Numbered from the stretch's first letter, positions 24,127 through 34,466 are shown. The stretch is 64,000 nt of DNA from Bryobacterales bacterium (GCA_020847975.1 JADLBD010000070.1:1-64000), one strand, 5' to 3'. Notes: generated by a model from the sequence alone, not told the origin. Numbers and translations are program-made.

Positions 24127-24814
24127 TCTGGTTCCGTTGGAAGTGATCGACCGGCGGGAGTTGATCCGCAAACTGGCGCTCGCAATGACGGCCATGGGGT
24201 CGCTCGACCTTGCCGCTGCGCAGCACGTCCACGAGGAGACCCGTCACGAGAAGGCGGCCAAGGGCGCCTACACGCCGAAGGCGTTGAAGCCTCACGAATA
24301 CAAGACCGTCACCCGGCTGGCGGAATTGATCGTGCCCGCCGACGATGTTTCCGGCAGCGCTGTCGACGCCGGCGCTCCGGAGTTTATCGACCTTCTGTGC
24401 AGCCAGAACGAGCAACTCGCGGATATCTATCACGGCGGGTTGGCGTGGCTCGATGCCGGGATGCGGAAGCGGCACGGGAAGAGTTTCCTCGAAGCCGGCG
24501 AGGCCCACCAAACGGCGATGCTCGATGCGCTGGTGGCCGCCGGCCGTACCGAGCGCGAGCGCCGCAGCGAAGAATTGGTCTACCGCCGCAGCCCCGATTA
24601 CAAGGACTTCAGCGGATACACCGTGAACCGCTCGGGCGAGCTTGGTCCCGGCATCCACTTCTTCGACTGGGTGCGCAAGATGAGCGTGGATGCCTTCTAC
24701 ACCAGCCCCATCGGCATCAAGGACCTCGGCTACATGGGAAACCGCGCTCTCTCGAAATACGAAGTGCCCGCCGAGTGCCTCGAGTACGCCCTCAAACGCA
24801 GCCCGTTCGCCTGA
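24119..24814 (+). CDS. Gluconate 2-dehydrogenase subunit 3 family protein
   Basis: A 231-aa small subunit that accompanies GMC flavoproteins. The N-terminus has a Tat-like signal (RRELIRKLALAMTAMG, cleavage near AAAQ), which can carry the signal-less flavoprotein across the membrane. The family core (LAELIVPADDVSGSAVDAG) follows at about residues 63-82. The gene overlaps the GMC gene by 8 bp (ATGTCTAA), showing tight coupling. No cytochrome subunit follows, so the electron acceptor must be encoded elsewhere. The 3' end is 5 bp from the convergent SMP-30 gene, whose product could act on the lactone made by this enzyme. Confidence 0.87.
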   Translation: MSNLVPLEVIDRRELIRKLALAMTAMGSLDLAAAQHVHEETRHEKAAKGAYTPKALKPHEYKTVTRLAELIVPADDVSGSAVDAGAPEFIDLLCSQNEQLADIYHGGLAWLDAGMRKRHGKSFLEAGEAHQTAMLDALVAAGRTERERRSEELVYRRSPDYKDFSGYTVNRSGELGPGIHFFDWVRKMSVDAFYTSPIGIKDLGYMGNRALSKYEVPAECLEYALKRSPFA

Positions 24815-24819
24815 CCGCC

Positions 24820-25767
24820 CTACGGCGTCCGGCCCGGAGTGCGGACACGGATGCTGAACAGCGTCCCGCCGGCCGTGATGTACAGCGTGCGAAGATCCGC
24901 TCCGCCAAAGGCGCAATTGGTCACCTCATCGCGCGGCGCCGGAATAAACTCGAGCAGCTTGCCCTCCGGCGACAGCACGTAGATGCCCCCTTTGCGTGTA
25001 TTGGTTTCAAAAGGTGCGTGCGGCCGGTTGAGGCCCGCGGCGACGAAGAGCCGGCCTTTGCTGTCCATCTCGATGCCGTCCGGACCGCGGCTGTCGCCCC
25101 AGTCGAAGATCAGTGTGCGTGAAGCGGCGTCGGCGCTGCCATCGGGTTTGAGGCGGAAACGCCAGAGCTTGCGCGGGGCGCCCGCGTTGTTGTTATTGTT
25201 ATCCGCAACGTACAAGTATCGATCACCGGGTGAAACCAGGATTCCGTTGGGCCGGTCCACCTGTTCCCGGCTCAGGATGCGCGTGACCTTGCCCGGCGCG
25301 TCGATGCGATACACGCCTTCGACGCTCATCTCCATGCCGTCGCGCCGGCCGTAGCGGGGGTCCGTGAAATAGATACGGCCTTTGCTGTCGAGGCTAAGGT
25401 CGTTCGGCGAGTTGAAGCGGTGTCCCTCATACGTATCGGCAAGCACGGTGACGGCGCCGCCGGCCTCCGTTCGAGTGATGCGGCGGTTCCCGGCTTCACA
25501 GGTAACAAGGCGGTTCTCGTGGTCGAAGATGAGGCCATTGGCTCCGCCGGAGGGGTCGCGGAAGATCTGGACGGACCCCGTAGCCGTATCCAGCCGGAAG
25601 ATGCGGTTTCGTCCGGTGAAGTAGAGACTGCCGCGGCCGTCCCAGGCTGGCCCTTCGCTGCCCCCGGCCTCGTTCTCCACCTTGAGCGTCGCGCCGGGTT
25701 CGGTGATGGGGCCCGCCGCGTGGAGCGCACCGGCGAACGTAAGGGCGAGGGCGAAATCGAGGAACAC
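24820..25767 (-). CDS. Exported SMP-30/gluconolactonase-like lactonase
   Basis: A 315-aa six-bladed beta-propeller of the SMP-30/LRE family, which hydrolyses sugar lactones using a divalent metal. Family metal ligands are visible: Glu in SEGPAWDG, Asn in FNSPNDLSLDS, Asn in RPNGILVSPGD and Asp in PDGIEMDSKG. The start is set at GTG 25767, which opens a signal peptide (FLDFALALTFAGALHAAG). A TATACA box at 25778-25783 (minus strand) suggests a very short leader. The same frame stays open further upstream but only as low-quality sequence. Convergent placement next to the GMC dehydrogenase pair supports a shared aldose-to-lactone-to-acid pathway in the periplasm. Confidence 0.85.
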   Translation of the reverse strand: MFLDFALALTFAGALHAAGPITEPGATLKVENEAGGSEGPAWDGRGSLYFTGRNRIFRLDTATGSVQIFRDPSGGANGLIFDHENRLVTCEAGNRRITRTEAGGAVTVLADTYEGHRFNSPNDLSLDSKGRIYFTDPRYGRRDGMEMSVEGVYRIDAPGKVTRILSREQVDRPNGILVSPGDRYLYVADNNNNNAGAPRKLWRFRLKPDGSADAASRTLIFDWGDSRGPDGIEMDSKGRLFVAAGLNRPHAPFETNTRKGGIYVLSPEGKLLEFIPAPRDEVTNCAFGGADLRTLYITAGGTLFSIRVRTPGRTP

Positions 25768-25851
25768 TCTTGCTGATTGTATAGAAAAGCCGCCGCCGCG
25801 CGCATCCCTAAAGAGCGCCCTAAGTCTCTGATGCAGTATCATATTACCTGA

Positions 25852-28785
25852 GTGGCCTTGTCCGGCATCCGTTGGCTTTCCACGCTTGCTGTCCTGCTGG
25901 CCGTTATCCCTCGCTCTACTTACGCCGCGCCTTGGGACTACGAAGGCAAGATCGTGGCCGAGGTCCGCTTCGACCCGGAATACCAACCTTTGCCGGCCGC
26001 CGAACTCCGCCTGCTCGTTGGAATTCAGCCCGGCCAGGCTCTTACCTCCTCCGCTGTGCGCGAAGCCATCCAGAAGCTCTACGCCACGGGTCGTTATGAC
26101 GAGTTGCAGGTGGACGCCATCCTCAAGGAAGGAAAGGTGGTCCTCACGTTTTTTACCAAACAGAACTGGTTCATCAGCCGCGTTTCCGTGGAAGGGGTGG
26201 ATGAGCCTCCGAACCGCGAGCAACTGGTCAGCGCGACGAAGTTTGAACTGGGCGCCCAGTATACCGAGAAGGGGCTGGCCGAGGCACTGAAGGGGCTCCA
26301 GGAACTGCTGCAGGCGAACGGGTACTATTCACCCCACATTCAACCGCTGGTGGAGCGGTTTCCCGACAACGACGAGTTGCACGTGCTTTTCCTTATCGAC
26401 GCCGGTCCGCGCGCCTATTACACGCGTCCGAACATTGCCGGCAACCTTCGCCTGCCTGTAAAGGACATCCTGGGAGCCACGAAATGGAAGCGCTGGTGGG
26501 GATTGCTTGGCTGGAAACAAGTGACCGAATCGCGCACCCGGCAGGGATTGGAACGCGTGCGGCGCACCTACTTGCAGCGCAATTTCCTCCTCGCCAAGGT
26601 GAACCTCGATTCGCTGTCCTTCAACCATGATTACAACATTGTCCGGCCGGATATCCAGGTGGAGGCCGGACCAATGGTCAACGTGACCACAACCGGCGCC
26701 AAACTGTCCCGAGGCCGCCTGAAGGAACTCGTCCCCGTTTTTCAGGAGCAGTCGGTGGATCAGGATTTGCTCGAGGAAGGAGCGCGCAAGATTACTCAGC
26801 ACTTTCAGTCGCAAGGATACTTCGACGCCGACGTCTCTTACGACGTCACCGATGTCTCAAAGGATGAAGAGAACATCGAATACGACATTGATCGCGGCGG
26901 CCGCTACAAGGTGGTCAAGGTGGGCATCACCGGGAACAGGTACTTCGACGAACTGACCATTCGCGAACGGATGAGCGTCATCCCCGCCGGGCGCATCAGC
27001 GCCCGCAACGGGCGATACAGCGAGGAGTTGCTGAACCGTGACATCAACGCCATCGAGGAGCTGTACCACAGCAACGGATTCCGCGATGTCCGCGTCGAGT
27101 CCCATGTGGAGCGGGATTACGGCGGCAGAGAGCACCAGGTGGCCGTGTTCCTCAAGATCATCGAGGGCCCCCAGTGGTTCGTCAATTCACTGGATATCTC
27201 CGGAGTGGACTTGCGTCTTTATTCCTATATCCAGTCCATGCTCACCTCCACCGAAGGGCAGCCCTATAGCGCCTTCAACATCGCCACCGACCGCGACAAT
27301 ATTCTCAACTTCTATTTCGACAATGGATATCCCGACGCCAGCATGGAAGTGACCGCGACGGCCTCCTCGCGCGAACACATGATGGACGTCAAGTATACGG
27401 TGCACGAACGCCGCCGCCTCTATATTCGCGATGTGGAGATCAACGGACTGTCCGCCACACGGCCAAGCCTCGTGATGAGCCGCATTCGCCTTGTTCCCGG
27501 CTCGCCGCTTTCTCTGAGCAGCATGGTGTTGAGCCAGCGCCGCCTGTACGACCTCGGCATCTTCGCCAAAGTGGATATGGCGCTGCAGAATCCGCTCGGC
27601 CAGACACGCGAGAAGCGCGTCCTTTACCAGTTTGAAGAAGCCAGCCGCTATTCCTTCAACGCCGGTGTCGGCGCGGAGTTCGGACGAATCGGAGGAGGCA
27701 CTACGAATCTCAGTTCGCCCGCCGGCACCTCCACGTTCGCGCCGCGCATCCTGCTTGGGTTCAGCCGGCTTAATTTCCTCGGCTTGGGTCATACCATCGG
27801 ACTCCAGACCCGCTTTTCCACGTTGCAGAAGAGGGCCATTGTCAACTACCTGGCCCCCCAGTTTCAGGACCGGGAAAATCTCAATCTCACGCTGACGGCG
27901 CTCTACGATGATTCGCGCAACGTGAACACCTTTACCTCCCGCCGCCTCGAGGGGGCCGTGCAATTGGGCCAGCGGTTCTCGCGCGCCTTCTCCGCCCAGT
28001 ACCGGCTGGTTTTCCGCCGTGTGTCCACCTCTGATGTCAAGATTCTCGAGGGCCTGATCCCCCTCTTCTCGCAAGCGGTGCGCGTGGGGTTTGCCGGGAG
28101 TTCGCTGATCTATGATCACCGGGACGATCCGATCAACGCCACACGAGGGTACTACGCTTCAGTGGACGTTTCCCTTGCCACCAAGGGATTGGCCTCACAG
28201 ACGGAGTTCGGCCGCCTCCTGGGACGCAACTCGAGCTACTACCGCATCGGCCGCGATGTTGTCCTTTCGCGCAACACGACGTTCGGCTACATAGGAAACT
28301 ACGGCAACACCGATATCCCACTCCCGGAACGGTTTTTCGCCGGCGGCGCAACTTCTCACCGCGCGTTTCCGGAAAACCAGGCCGGTCCCCGCGACCTGGT
28401 CACCGGGTTCCCTATCGGCGGACGCGCGCTCCTGTTCAACCAGACCGAAATCCGGTTCCCCTTCATCGGGAACAATCTCGGCGGCGTCCTTTTTCACGAT
28501 GCCGGCAACGTCTATTCCGGGCTGCGCGATATTTCCTTCCGCTTCAAGCAGCGCAATGACCAGGATTTCGACTACATGGTGCATGCCGTCGGATTCGGGG
28601 TGCGGTACCGCACTCCCATCGGGCCGGTGCGTTTGGATTTCGCCTACGGAATCAATTCGCCGGCCTTCGTCGGCTACAAAGGCTCCATCACCGATTTGAT
28701 CAATAATCCGCCCAAACCTGGCGACCAGGTGCCGCAGCGCATTTCCCACTTCCAGTTTCATTTCAGCCTGGGGCAGGCTTTCTGA
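25852..28785 (+). CDS. Omp85-family outer-membrane assembly protein (BamA/TamA-like)
   Basis: A 977-aa outer-membrane protein. A signal peptide (about residues 1-25, STYAAPW) leads into about five POTRA domains (for example IVAEVRFDPEYQPLPAAELR and YKVVKVGITGNRYF) and a 16-stranded D15/surface-antigen barrel. The barrel has the substrate-exit-pore type motif GPVRLDFAYGIN near the end and a terminal Phe (FSLGQAF). The start is GTG 25852. The next gene overlaps by one base (TGATG), followed by a TamB-like gene, so this is probably the Omp85 partner in a translocation-and-assembly module rather than the housekeeping BamA. That assignment rests on context. Confidence 0.88.
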   Translation: MALSGIRWLSTLAVLLAVIPRSTYAAPWDYEGKIVAEVRFDPEYQPLPAAELRLLVGIQPGQALTSSAVREAIQKLYATGRYDELQVDAILKEGKVVLTFFTKQNWFISRVSVEGVDEPPNREQLVSATKFELGAQYTEKGLAEALKGLQELLQANGYYSPHIQPLVERFPDNDELHVLFLIDAGPRAYYTRPNIAGNLRLPVKDILGATKWKRWWGLLGWKQVTESRTRQGLERVRRTYLQRNFLLAKVNLDSLSFNHDYNIVRPDIQVEAGPMVNVTTTGAKLSRGRLKELVPVFQEQSVDQDLLEEGARKITQHFQSQGYFDADVSYDVTDVSKDEENIEYDIDRGGRYKVVKVGITGNRYFDELTIRERMSVIPAGRISARNGRYSEELLNRDINAIEELYHSNGFRDVRVESHVERDYGGREHQVAVFLKIIEGPQWFVNSLDISGVDLRLYSYIQSMLTSTEGQPYSAFNIATDRDNILNFYFDNGYPDASMEVTATASSREHMMDVKYTVHERRRLYIRDVEINGLSATRPSLVMSRIRLVPGSPLSLSSMVLSQRRLYDLGIFAKVDMALQNPLGQTREKRVLYQFEEASRYSFNAGVGAEFGRIGGGTTNLSSPAGTSTFAPRILLGFSRLNFLGLGHTIGLQTRFSTLQKRAIVNYLAPQFQDRENLNLTLTALYDDSRNVNTFTSRRLEGAVQLGQRFSRAFSAQYRLVFRRVSTSDVKILEGLIPLFSQAVRVGFAGSSLIYDHRDDPINATRGYYASVDVSLATKGLASQTEFGRLLGRNSSYYRIGRDVVLSRNTTFGYIGNYGNTDIPLPERFFAGGATSHRAFPENQAGPRDLVTGFPIGGRALLFNQTEIRFPFIGNNLGGVLFHDAGNVYSGLRDISFRFKQRNDQDFDYMVHAVGFGVRYRTPIGPVRLDFAYGINSPAFVGYKGSITDLINNPPKPGDQVPQRISHFQFHFSLGQAF

Positions 28786-29453
28786 TGACAGGGGCGATTC
28801 AGCGGCGCTTCCTCGCATGGCCGGCGCTTCTGGCGCTCGCGCTGCCGGGCGCAGCGGAGATCATCGACCGCATCGCCGCCACTGTCGGCACGAAGGTCAT
28901 CACCGAAAGCATGGTGATGGAACAGATCCGCCTGGCGGCTTTCTACGACAACAAGGAGCCCGAGTTTTCCCCCGCCTCCAAGCGCAAGGGCGCTGACACG
29001 CTCATCTCGCAGACGCTGCTGGTGCAGGAGATGGATGACACCCGTTATCCCGATCCCCCCATGAGCGAAGTGCTCCAATATCTCAAAGACATCATCATGC
29101 CGCGCTTCCCGAACGAGGAGGCCTATCGCAAGGAACTCGCCCGCCGCCGGCTCACCGACGAGGAGGTGCGCCGCTTCCTTCAGTTGATGATCCGATCGGT
29201 CGATTTTATCGACCTCCGCTTCGGCCGCGGACAGCAGGTTTCGAGCGCCGAAATTGCCGCCTGGTACCGCGATCAGTTCCTGCCGGAATATGCGAAGTCC
29301 CATCCGGGTAAGCCCGCACCGCCGCTGGATGATGTCTCCGACCAGATCGAGACGGCGCTGCTCAAACAGAAGACTGATGCGGCTACGGAGGAGTGGCTCA
29401 AGCAGGCGCGCGCCGGAGCCAACATCCGCTATCGTGAAGAGGTGTTTCAATGA
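28785..29453 (+). CDS. SurA-N-like periplasmic chaperone
   Basis: A 222-aa exported protein with a signal peptide (AWPALLALALPGAAE) and a helical SurA-type N-terminal domain (DRIAATVGTKVITESMV, about residues 28-44). The rest is charged and helical. There is no parvulin isomerase domain, so it is probably a chaperone only, holding outer-membrane proteins for the Omp85 protein encoded upstream. Its ATG shares one base with the upstream stop, and its stop overlaps the TamB start (ATGA). This double overlap places it firmly in the assembly operon. Confidence 0.8.
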   Translation: MTGAIQRRFLAWPALLALALPGAAEIIDRIAATVGTKVITESMVMEQIRLAAFYDNKEPEFSPASKRKGADTLISQTLLVQEMDDTRYPDPPMSEVLQYLKDIIMPRFPNEEAYRKELARRRLTDEEVRRFLQLMIRSVDFIDLRFGRGQQVSSAEIAAWYRDQFLPEYAKSHPGKPAPPLDDVSDQIETALLKQKTDAATEEWLKQARAGANIRYREEVFQ

Positions 29454-32400
29454 AACGATTTGCCCGCTGGCTCATCCGCACCTTGCTGATCTTGTCCGCG
29501 CTGTGCGTCCTGGTTGGCATCGCAGGTTTCCTGTTGATTCGTACCCAATGGGCGCGTAATCAAATTCGAATGCGAATCGTTTCCGCCGTCGAGACGGCCA
29601 CCGGCGGTAGAACCGAGTTGAAGAGCTTCGACTTCGACCCCGTCGCTCTCCGCGTCACCGTGAAAGGGTTCGTGCTGCACGGCAAGGAACCGGGCGGAGC
29701 GCCGCTGGCAAGTGCCGGCGAAATCCGCGCAGGCGTCAGAGTGGTCTCCTTCGTCAGCCGCAAAGCCTACCTCGAATCGCTCGAAGTAGACAAGCCTGAC
29801 GTTCGCATCATCATTTTTCCGGATGGGTCGAACAACATTCCCGGCCCGAAGATCCCCAAGCCCCAGGGAAGGAGCATCTTCGAACAATTTGTCGCCATCT
29901 CCGCGCGACACTTCGTTCTCAAGGACGGGATGTTCGCCTACGACAATCGCAGAGTCCCCATCGAACTGAGCGCCGAAAATCTCAAAATCCACTTCGGGTG
30001 GGAAAGCGATGGGCCGCGCTATCGCGGCGTGGTTTCCGCCGAACCTTTTCATTTCCGCTGGCCGAAAGTGGCCCCGCTCGATTTCGACACCCGCGTGGAA
30101 CTCACCATGGATAAGAACGGCCTTCAGTTCCAACACGCGCAGGCGCGCCGCGGGAAGTCGCTGTTGCAGGCGAAGGGATGGATGAAGGACTACCGCTCTC
30201 CGAAACTGGACTTGAATGTCGACGGTGAGTTTCTCATGAAGGAGTGGGCGAAAGAGATGCGCCTGCCGGTCGAGCCCGCCGGGAACTCCCGCTTCCATGG
30301 GAGGTTTACGTACGCCGATGGCATGTACGCCCTCACCGGGCCTGTCCACGGTCAAGGGCTTGCCGTGCGACAGGATGGCTGGTCGGTGGAAGGCATCAAT
30401 GTCACCGCGGACGTTCGCCTGGAACCCGAGATGGTCACTTTTTCCAAGGTCCACATGTCGGCTCTCGAAGGTGATTTCGACGGTACCGCCGCCATTCGTC
30501 ACTGGCGCGGCTTCGAGGTGAGAGGGGCGGTCTCCGACCTGGCGCTGGAAGACATCCGCCGGGTGGAGGCGACGGCCAGACCGCTAGCCTGGTCTTCGGC
30601 AATCTCGGGCCCCGTGCAACTCGACGGATTGTTCGCGGAATCCGGAGTGCGCAATTTCGTGATGCAGGCTCACCTTGTGTTCGAGCCCGCCGACACGAAA
30701 ATCCCCCTCGAAGGCACTGTGAATGTTCGCTACCAGCAGGAGGGGAACCAGCTCTCGTTTGAGTCCTCCTACTTGAAAACACCACGCACCCGAGTTGCTT
30801 TTACCGGCGACGTCGCGAAGGACATGCGCGTGATGGTGGATACCACGGATCTCAATGACTTCCTTCCCGCCGCCGCGCTGGTAAGCGAGACTCCGCCTCA
30901 ATCGCTGCCGGTGCAATTGGACGGCGGTTCGGCGCATCTCGATGGCCAGGTGTCGGCGCCGCTCCATTCGCCGCGCCTCAATGGCCACGTGCAACTGACC
31001 AAGGTCGTCTACGAAAAACAAACCATCGACAGCGTTTCCGCCGATGTCGAGGTGGATGCCGCGCAACTGGCGGCGCGAAACGTGTCTCTCAAAGAGGCAG
31101 GCAGCGCGGTTACAGGCGACCTGCGAATGAGCCTGGAGGGGTGGCGCGCCAGCGAGCGGAGTTCCATACAGGCGCAAGTCAACCTGCGCCAGGTTTCCAT
31201 CGACCGGCTTGTGCAGGGCAGGGATCTCCCGGTAGCCCTTCGCGGCGCGCTCTCCGCCTCCGGGAGAGTGGATGGCACGCTCGGCGCACCCGCCGTCAGC
31301 GCCAAGCTGAATCTCAGCCCCGTCACCGTGGACCAGGAGCCGTTCGATTCCATCCGCGGAAACCTCGTGTTCCACCCCGACCTGATCGAGTTTACGGACG
31401 GCGAAGCCGTGCACCGCGCCGGACGCATCCCCTTCAGCGCCCGCTATGAGCATCCGCGTGAGGTGTGGAATAGCGGCCATCTCACTTTCGAATTATCAGC
31501 GCGAAATGCTCAACTCGCGCTCATACAGACGGTTCGCGCCGCGCGCCAGGATCTCGATGGCAAAGTAGACCTGAAGGCCTCCGGAAGTATTCAAATCGAC
31601 GAGGGACAGCCGCACCTTCAATCCATTCAGGGATCGGCCGCCGTCCGGCAATTCTCTCTCTCCAAAACGCAGATCGGTGGTTTGAGCGTCGAGCTGAAGA
31701 CACAAGGCGAACTCGTATCGGCAAAAGCTGCCGGTGATCTTCTCGGCTCCCCCATCAAGGGCAGCGGAGAGTGGCAGATTCGCGGTGACGCCGCGGGCTT
31801 GGGAACACTGGAATTGGGAACGCTCACCATCTCGAAGGTGAGGCAGCTTCTCGCCGCCGCCGGTTTCAAACGGCCTATCCCTCTCGATGGGGCCTTCCGG
31901 GGAGAGATTGTCGTCAGCGGCGCGCTGCTAAAGCCGAAAACCCTGCGTGCCCGGGCCAACCTCTCGGATTTGACCCTGACACCGCAGGCCGGGAATGATC
32001 AGATCAGTTCCTCGGTCCTCCAGGAACTGGCCCTGCGAAACAATGGCCCCGTGGTTTTCGAGGCTGACGAGAAGGGCTTACAGGTGGTTCAGGCGCAGCT
32101 CACGGGGAAAGATACGAACATTCAACTGTCCGGCAACATCGCCACCTCCGCCCGCAATGCGTGGAACATTGTACTGAAGGGCGGCTTGAACCTCGGTATT
32201 TTTCAAAACTATGTGCCGGGGCTTCGAACCTCCGGGGCCGCAATCGTCAACGCCACCGTGCGCGGAACCCTTGATCAGCCGCTGCTCGGTGGACGAATGG
32301 AGATCAAGGATGCCACCGTCATTCATCGCGACATCCCGAACTCGATTGAGAAGGCGAATGGCCTTGTCGCCTTTGACCGCAATCGCGCCCTGCTGCAGAA

Positions 32401-33460
32401 CTTCACCGCCCAAACCGGCGGAGGGGAGTTGAAGCTGAACGGTTTTGTCACTTTCCCTACCGGCGATGAGCAGATCACTTACCGCATCAACGGCCAGTTG
32501 GACCACATTCGCATCCGTTATCCTGAAGGCGCCAGCACGACGGTGAACGCCAACCTCTCCCTGACGGGCACCGCGGATCAAAGCCTGCTGAGCGGTCTGG
32601 TTACTGTTCTCCGTTCCGGATTCACTCCGCGCACCGACATTGGGAGTCTGCTCCTGGAGCCTTCGAAGCCCGTTCAGGCTCCCACATCGAGCGCCTTCCT
32701 GCGCGGAATGCAGTTTGACGTGCGAATGGTCAGCGCGCCGGACCTCGTCCTGGAAACTTCGCTCACGCGGGGGTTGCAGACGGAAGTGGAACTGCGAGTC
32801 CGCGGGAGCCCATCGAAACCCATCATTCTGGGCACCGTCTCGGTGACGCAAGGAGATCTGAATTTCTTCGGCACCACCTACCACATCACGCGCGGCACCG
32901 TGAGCTTCTTCAACGCCGCGCGCATTGAACCCGTGCTCGATCTCGACCTCGAGACCTCCGTGCGCGCCATCACGGTGAGCATGAACATCTCGGGTCCTAT
33001 CGACAAGCCCAACATCACCTACCGCTCCGATCCTCCCTTGCAGCCCTCCGATATCATTGCTCTTCTGGCTGTGGGCCGCACACCTGTCAGTTCCACCACC
33101 GTCGCCACGCCGACCAATGTCGGCGGCACTACCAACACCTTCTTCGCCGGCACGGACACGCTTCTTGGCCAGGCGCTCAGTTCAAGCGTCAGCGGGCGCT
33201 TGCAACGCTTTTTCGGGGTGAGCCGCGTAAAGATCGATCCACAGTTGACCGGAGTGGAATCCACGCCGCAAGCCCGCCTGACCATCGAGCAACAGATCTC
33301 GCGCGACATCACGCTGACTTACGTAACCAACCTCACCGGCACCCTGCAACAGTTGGTGCAGTTGCAGTGGGACATCCGGAAGAACTGGTCGCTGATCGGG
33401 GTGCGCGATGAGAATGGGGTAGCGGGCGCAGACATTCTCTACCGGCGGCGCTTCAAGTAG
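29450..33460 (+). CDS. TamB-like (DUF490) translocation and assembly protein
   Basis: A 1336-aa protein with an N-terminal membrane anchor (LIRTLLILSALCVLVGIAGF), an AsmA-like N-terminal part (LKSFDFDPVALRVTVKG) and a very long beta-rich region. The C-terminal DUF490 domain (about residues 1020-1336) includes GTVSVTQGDLNFFGTTYHI and SDIIALLAVGRTP. TamB proteins span the periplasm as a hydrophobic groove and assist outer-membrane protein or lipid transport with an Omp85 partner. It overlaps the SurA-like gene by 4 bp and is the last gene of the operon. Its length is close to that of E. coli TamB (about 1260 aa). Confidence 0.9.
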   Translation: MKRFARWLIRTLLILSALCVLVGIAGFLLIRTQWARNQIRMRIVSAVETATGGRTELKSFDFDPVALRVTVKGFVLHGKEPGGAPLASAGEIRAGVRVVSFVSRKAYLESLEVDKPDVRIIIFPDGSNNIPGPKIPKPQGRSIFEQFVAISARHFVLKDGMFAYDNRRVPIELSAENLKIHFGWESDGPRYRGVVSAEPFHFRWPKVAPLDFDTRVELTMDKNGLQFQHAQARRGKSLLQAKGWMKDYRSPKLDLNVDGEFLMKEWAKEMRLPVEPAGNSRFHGRFTYADGMYALTGPVHGQGLAVRQDGWSVEGINVTADVRLEPEMVTFSKVHMSALEGDFDGTAAIRHWRGFEVRGAVSDLALEDIRRVEATARPLAWSSAISGPVQLDGLFAESGVRNFVMQAHLVFEPADTKIPLEGTVNVRYQQEGNQLSFESSYLKTPRTRVAFTGDVAKDMRVMVDTTDLNDFLPAAALVSETPPQSLPVQLDGGSAHLDGQVSAPLHSPRLNGHVQLTKVVYEKQTIDSVSADVEVDAAQLAARNVSLKEAGSAVTGDLRMSLEGWRASERSSIQAQVNLRQVSIDRLVQGRDLPVALRGALSASGRVDGTLGAPAVSAKLNLSPVTVDQEPFDSIRGNLVFHPDLIEFTDGEAVHRAGRIPFSARYEHPREVWNSGHLTFELSARNAQLALIQTVRAARQDLDGKVDLKASGSIQIDEGQPHLQSIQGSAAVRQFSLSKTQIGGLSVELKTQGELVSAKAAGDLLGSPIKGSGEWQIRGDAAGLGTLELGTLTISKVRQLLAAAGFKRPIPLDGAFRGEIVVSGALLKPKTLRARANLSDLTLTPQAGNDQISSSVLQELALRNNGPVVFEADEKGLQVVQAQLTGKDTNIQLSGNIATSARNAWNIVLKGGLNLGIFQNYVPGLRTSGAAIVNATVRGTLDQPLLGGRMEIKDATVIHRDIPNSIEKANGLVAFDRNRALLQNFTAQTGGGELKLNGFVTFPTGDEQITYRINGQLDHIRIRYPEGASTTVNANLSLTGTADQSLLSGLVTVLRSGFTPRTDIGSLLLEPSKPVQAPTSSAFLRGMQFDVRMVSAPDLVLETSLTRGLQTEVELRVRGSPSKPIILGTVSVTQGDLNFFGTTYHITRGTVSFFNAARIEPVLDLDLETSVRAITVSMNISGPIDKPNITYRSDPPLQPSDIIALLAVGRTPVSSTTVATPTNVGGTTNTFFAGTDTLLGQALSSSVSGRLQRFFGVSRVKIDPQLTGVESTPQARLTIEQQISRDITLTYVTNLTGTLQQLVQLQWDIRKNWSLIGVRDENGVAGADILYRRRFK

Positions 33461-33491
33461 TGACGCGCTGTTTCGCGCGGAGTGTGCTGCA

Positions 33492-34466
33492 ATGGATCTC
33501 ATGAGGAGGGTGTTCTTCCCCACGGCTGCCGTCTTGTTCCTCGCGACCTGCCTCCTCGCGGCCGCTTCTCTCAATCTGGTAGACGAAATGCCGTTCAGCG
33601 CCCGCTGGACGCCCATGCGCGTGCCGAAATGGAGCCACGGCGCCCTGCTCAGCGTGCAATATCACGACACCAATCTGCCGGTGATTTTGGTCTTTGAACG
33701 CAACAGGGAGCATACCGTCCCGCTCACCATCCCCGGCGCGCACGATCTGCTCGTCTACGATTGGGACCGTGGCGCTGATGGAACACTTGCCGTTACCGGA
33801 TCGATGCTGGATGCGGATGGCCGGCCTGTCACATTCCTGGCCTGGATCACTCCCGGCGGGGCGACTCCACAGGTGATCCGGACGACGCCTTACAGCGCAA
33901 CGATGGTGGCTGTCGCTCCCGACGGCGCGTTTTGGACCGCGGGACGCGAGAGTAATCCGGTAACTCGCACCACGCCTCCGAACGCCTGTGTCATCCGGCG
34001 CTTCGAGCGTTCCGGGAAGGTGTCGGCGTGCTTCATCCCGCAGTCCACGATACGGGATACCGCGACTCTCCTGCATACCCGCAATACCTTCCGCGTAACC
34101 CCCGATCGCGTCGTATGGTATTCCTCCGAGGGAAGATATGTCGAGATTTCGTTGACGGCCGGCCCGCGGATGGACGTCTCGATTCCGTTCCCCGGCGGCC
34201 AGCCGATGAATCCCAACACGGGATTCGCCGTTACCGATGGCGGCGATGTATTCATGAACGGGTCATCCGGCCCACTGCCACCGTCAATGGATACGAGTGT
34301 GCGGGACGGAATTTTCCGGCTCGACAGGGCGGCCCGGAAATGGGTACCTGTGCCGAAGCCGGAACAGGAGCCTTCGTATCATTACATCTACGGCGCGGAG
34401 GGCGCGAGCTTAGTAACGCCTGGCGCCAACGGCTGGATCAGATTCTACGGCATCGACGAGCATTGA
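33492..34466 (+). CDS. Exported protein of unknown function, possibly a beta-propeller
   Basis: A 324-aa protein with a Sec signal peptide (RRVFFPTAAVLFLATCLLAA). The mature part has repeated segments such as ATMVAVAPDGAFWTAGRE, FRVTPDRVVWYSSEGRY and FAVTDGGDVFMNG, spaced roughly like propeller blades. I recognise no named family and no catalytic motif. It begins 31 bp after the TamB gene, so it could be an operon tail gene. An alternative start at 33501 (MRRVFF) is equally possible, since neither has a strong ribosome site. Confidence 0.7.
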   Translation: MDLMRRVFFPTAAVLFLATCLLAAASLNLVDEMPFSARWTPMRVPKWSHGALLSVQYHDTNLPVILVFERNREHTVPLTIPGAHDLLVYDWDRGADGTLAVTGSMLDADGRPVTFLAWITPGGATPQVIRTTPYSATMVAVAPDGAFWTAGRESNPVTRTTPPNACVIRRFERSGKVSACFIPQSTIRDTATLLHTRNTFRVTPDRVVWYSSEGRYVEISLTAGPRMDVSIPFPGGQPMNPNTGFAVTDGGDVFMNGSSGPLPPSMDTSVRDGIFRLDRAARKWVPVPKPEQEPSYHYIYGAEGASLVTPGANGWIRFYGIDEH

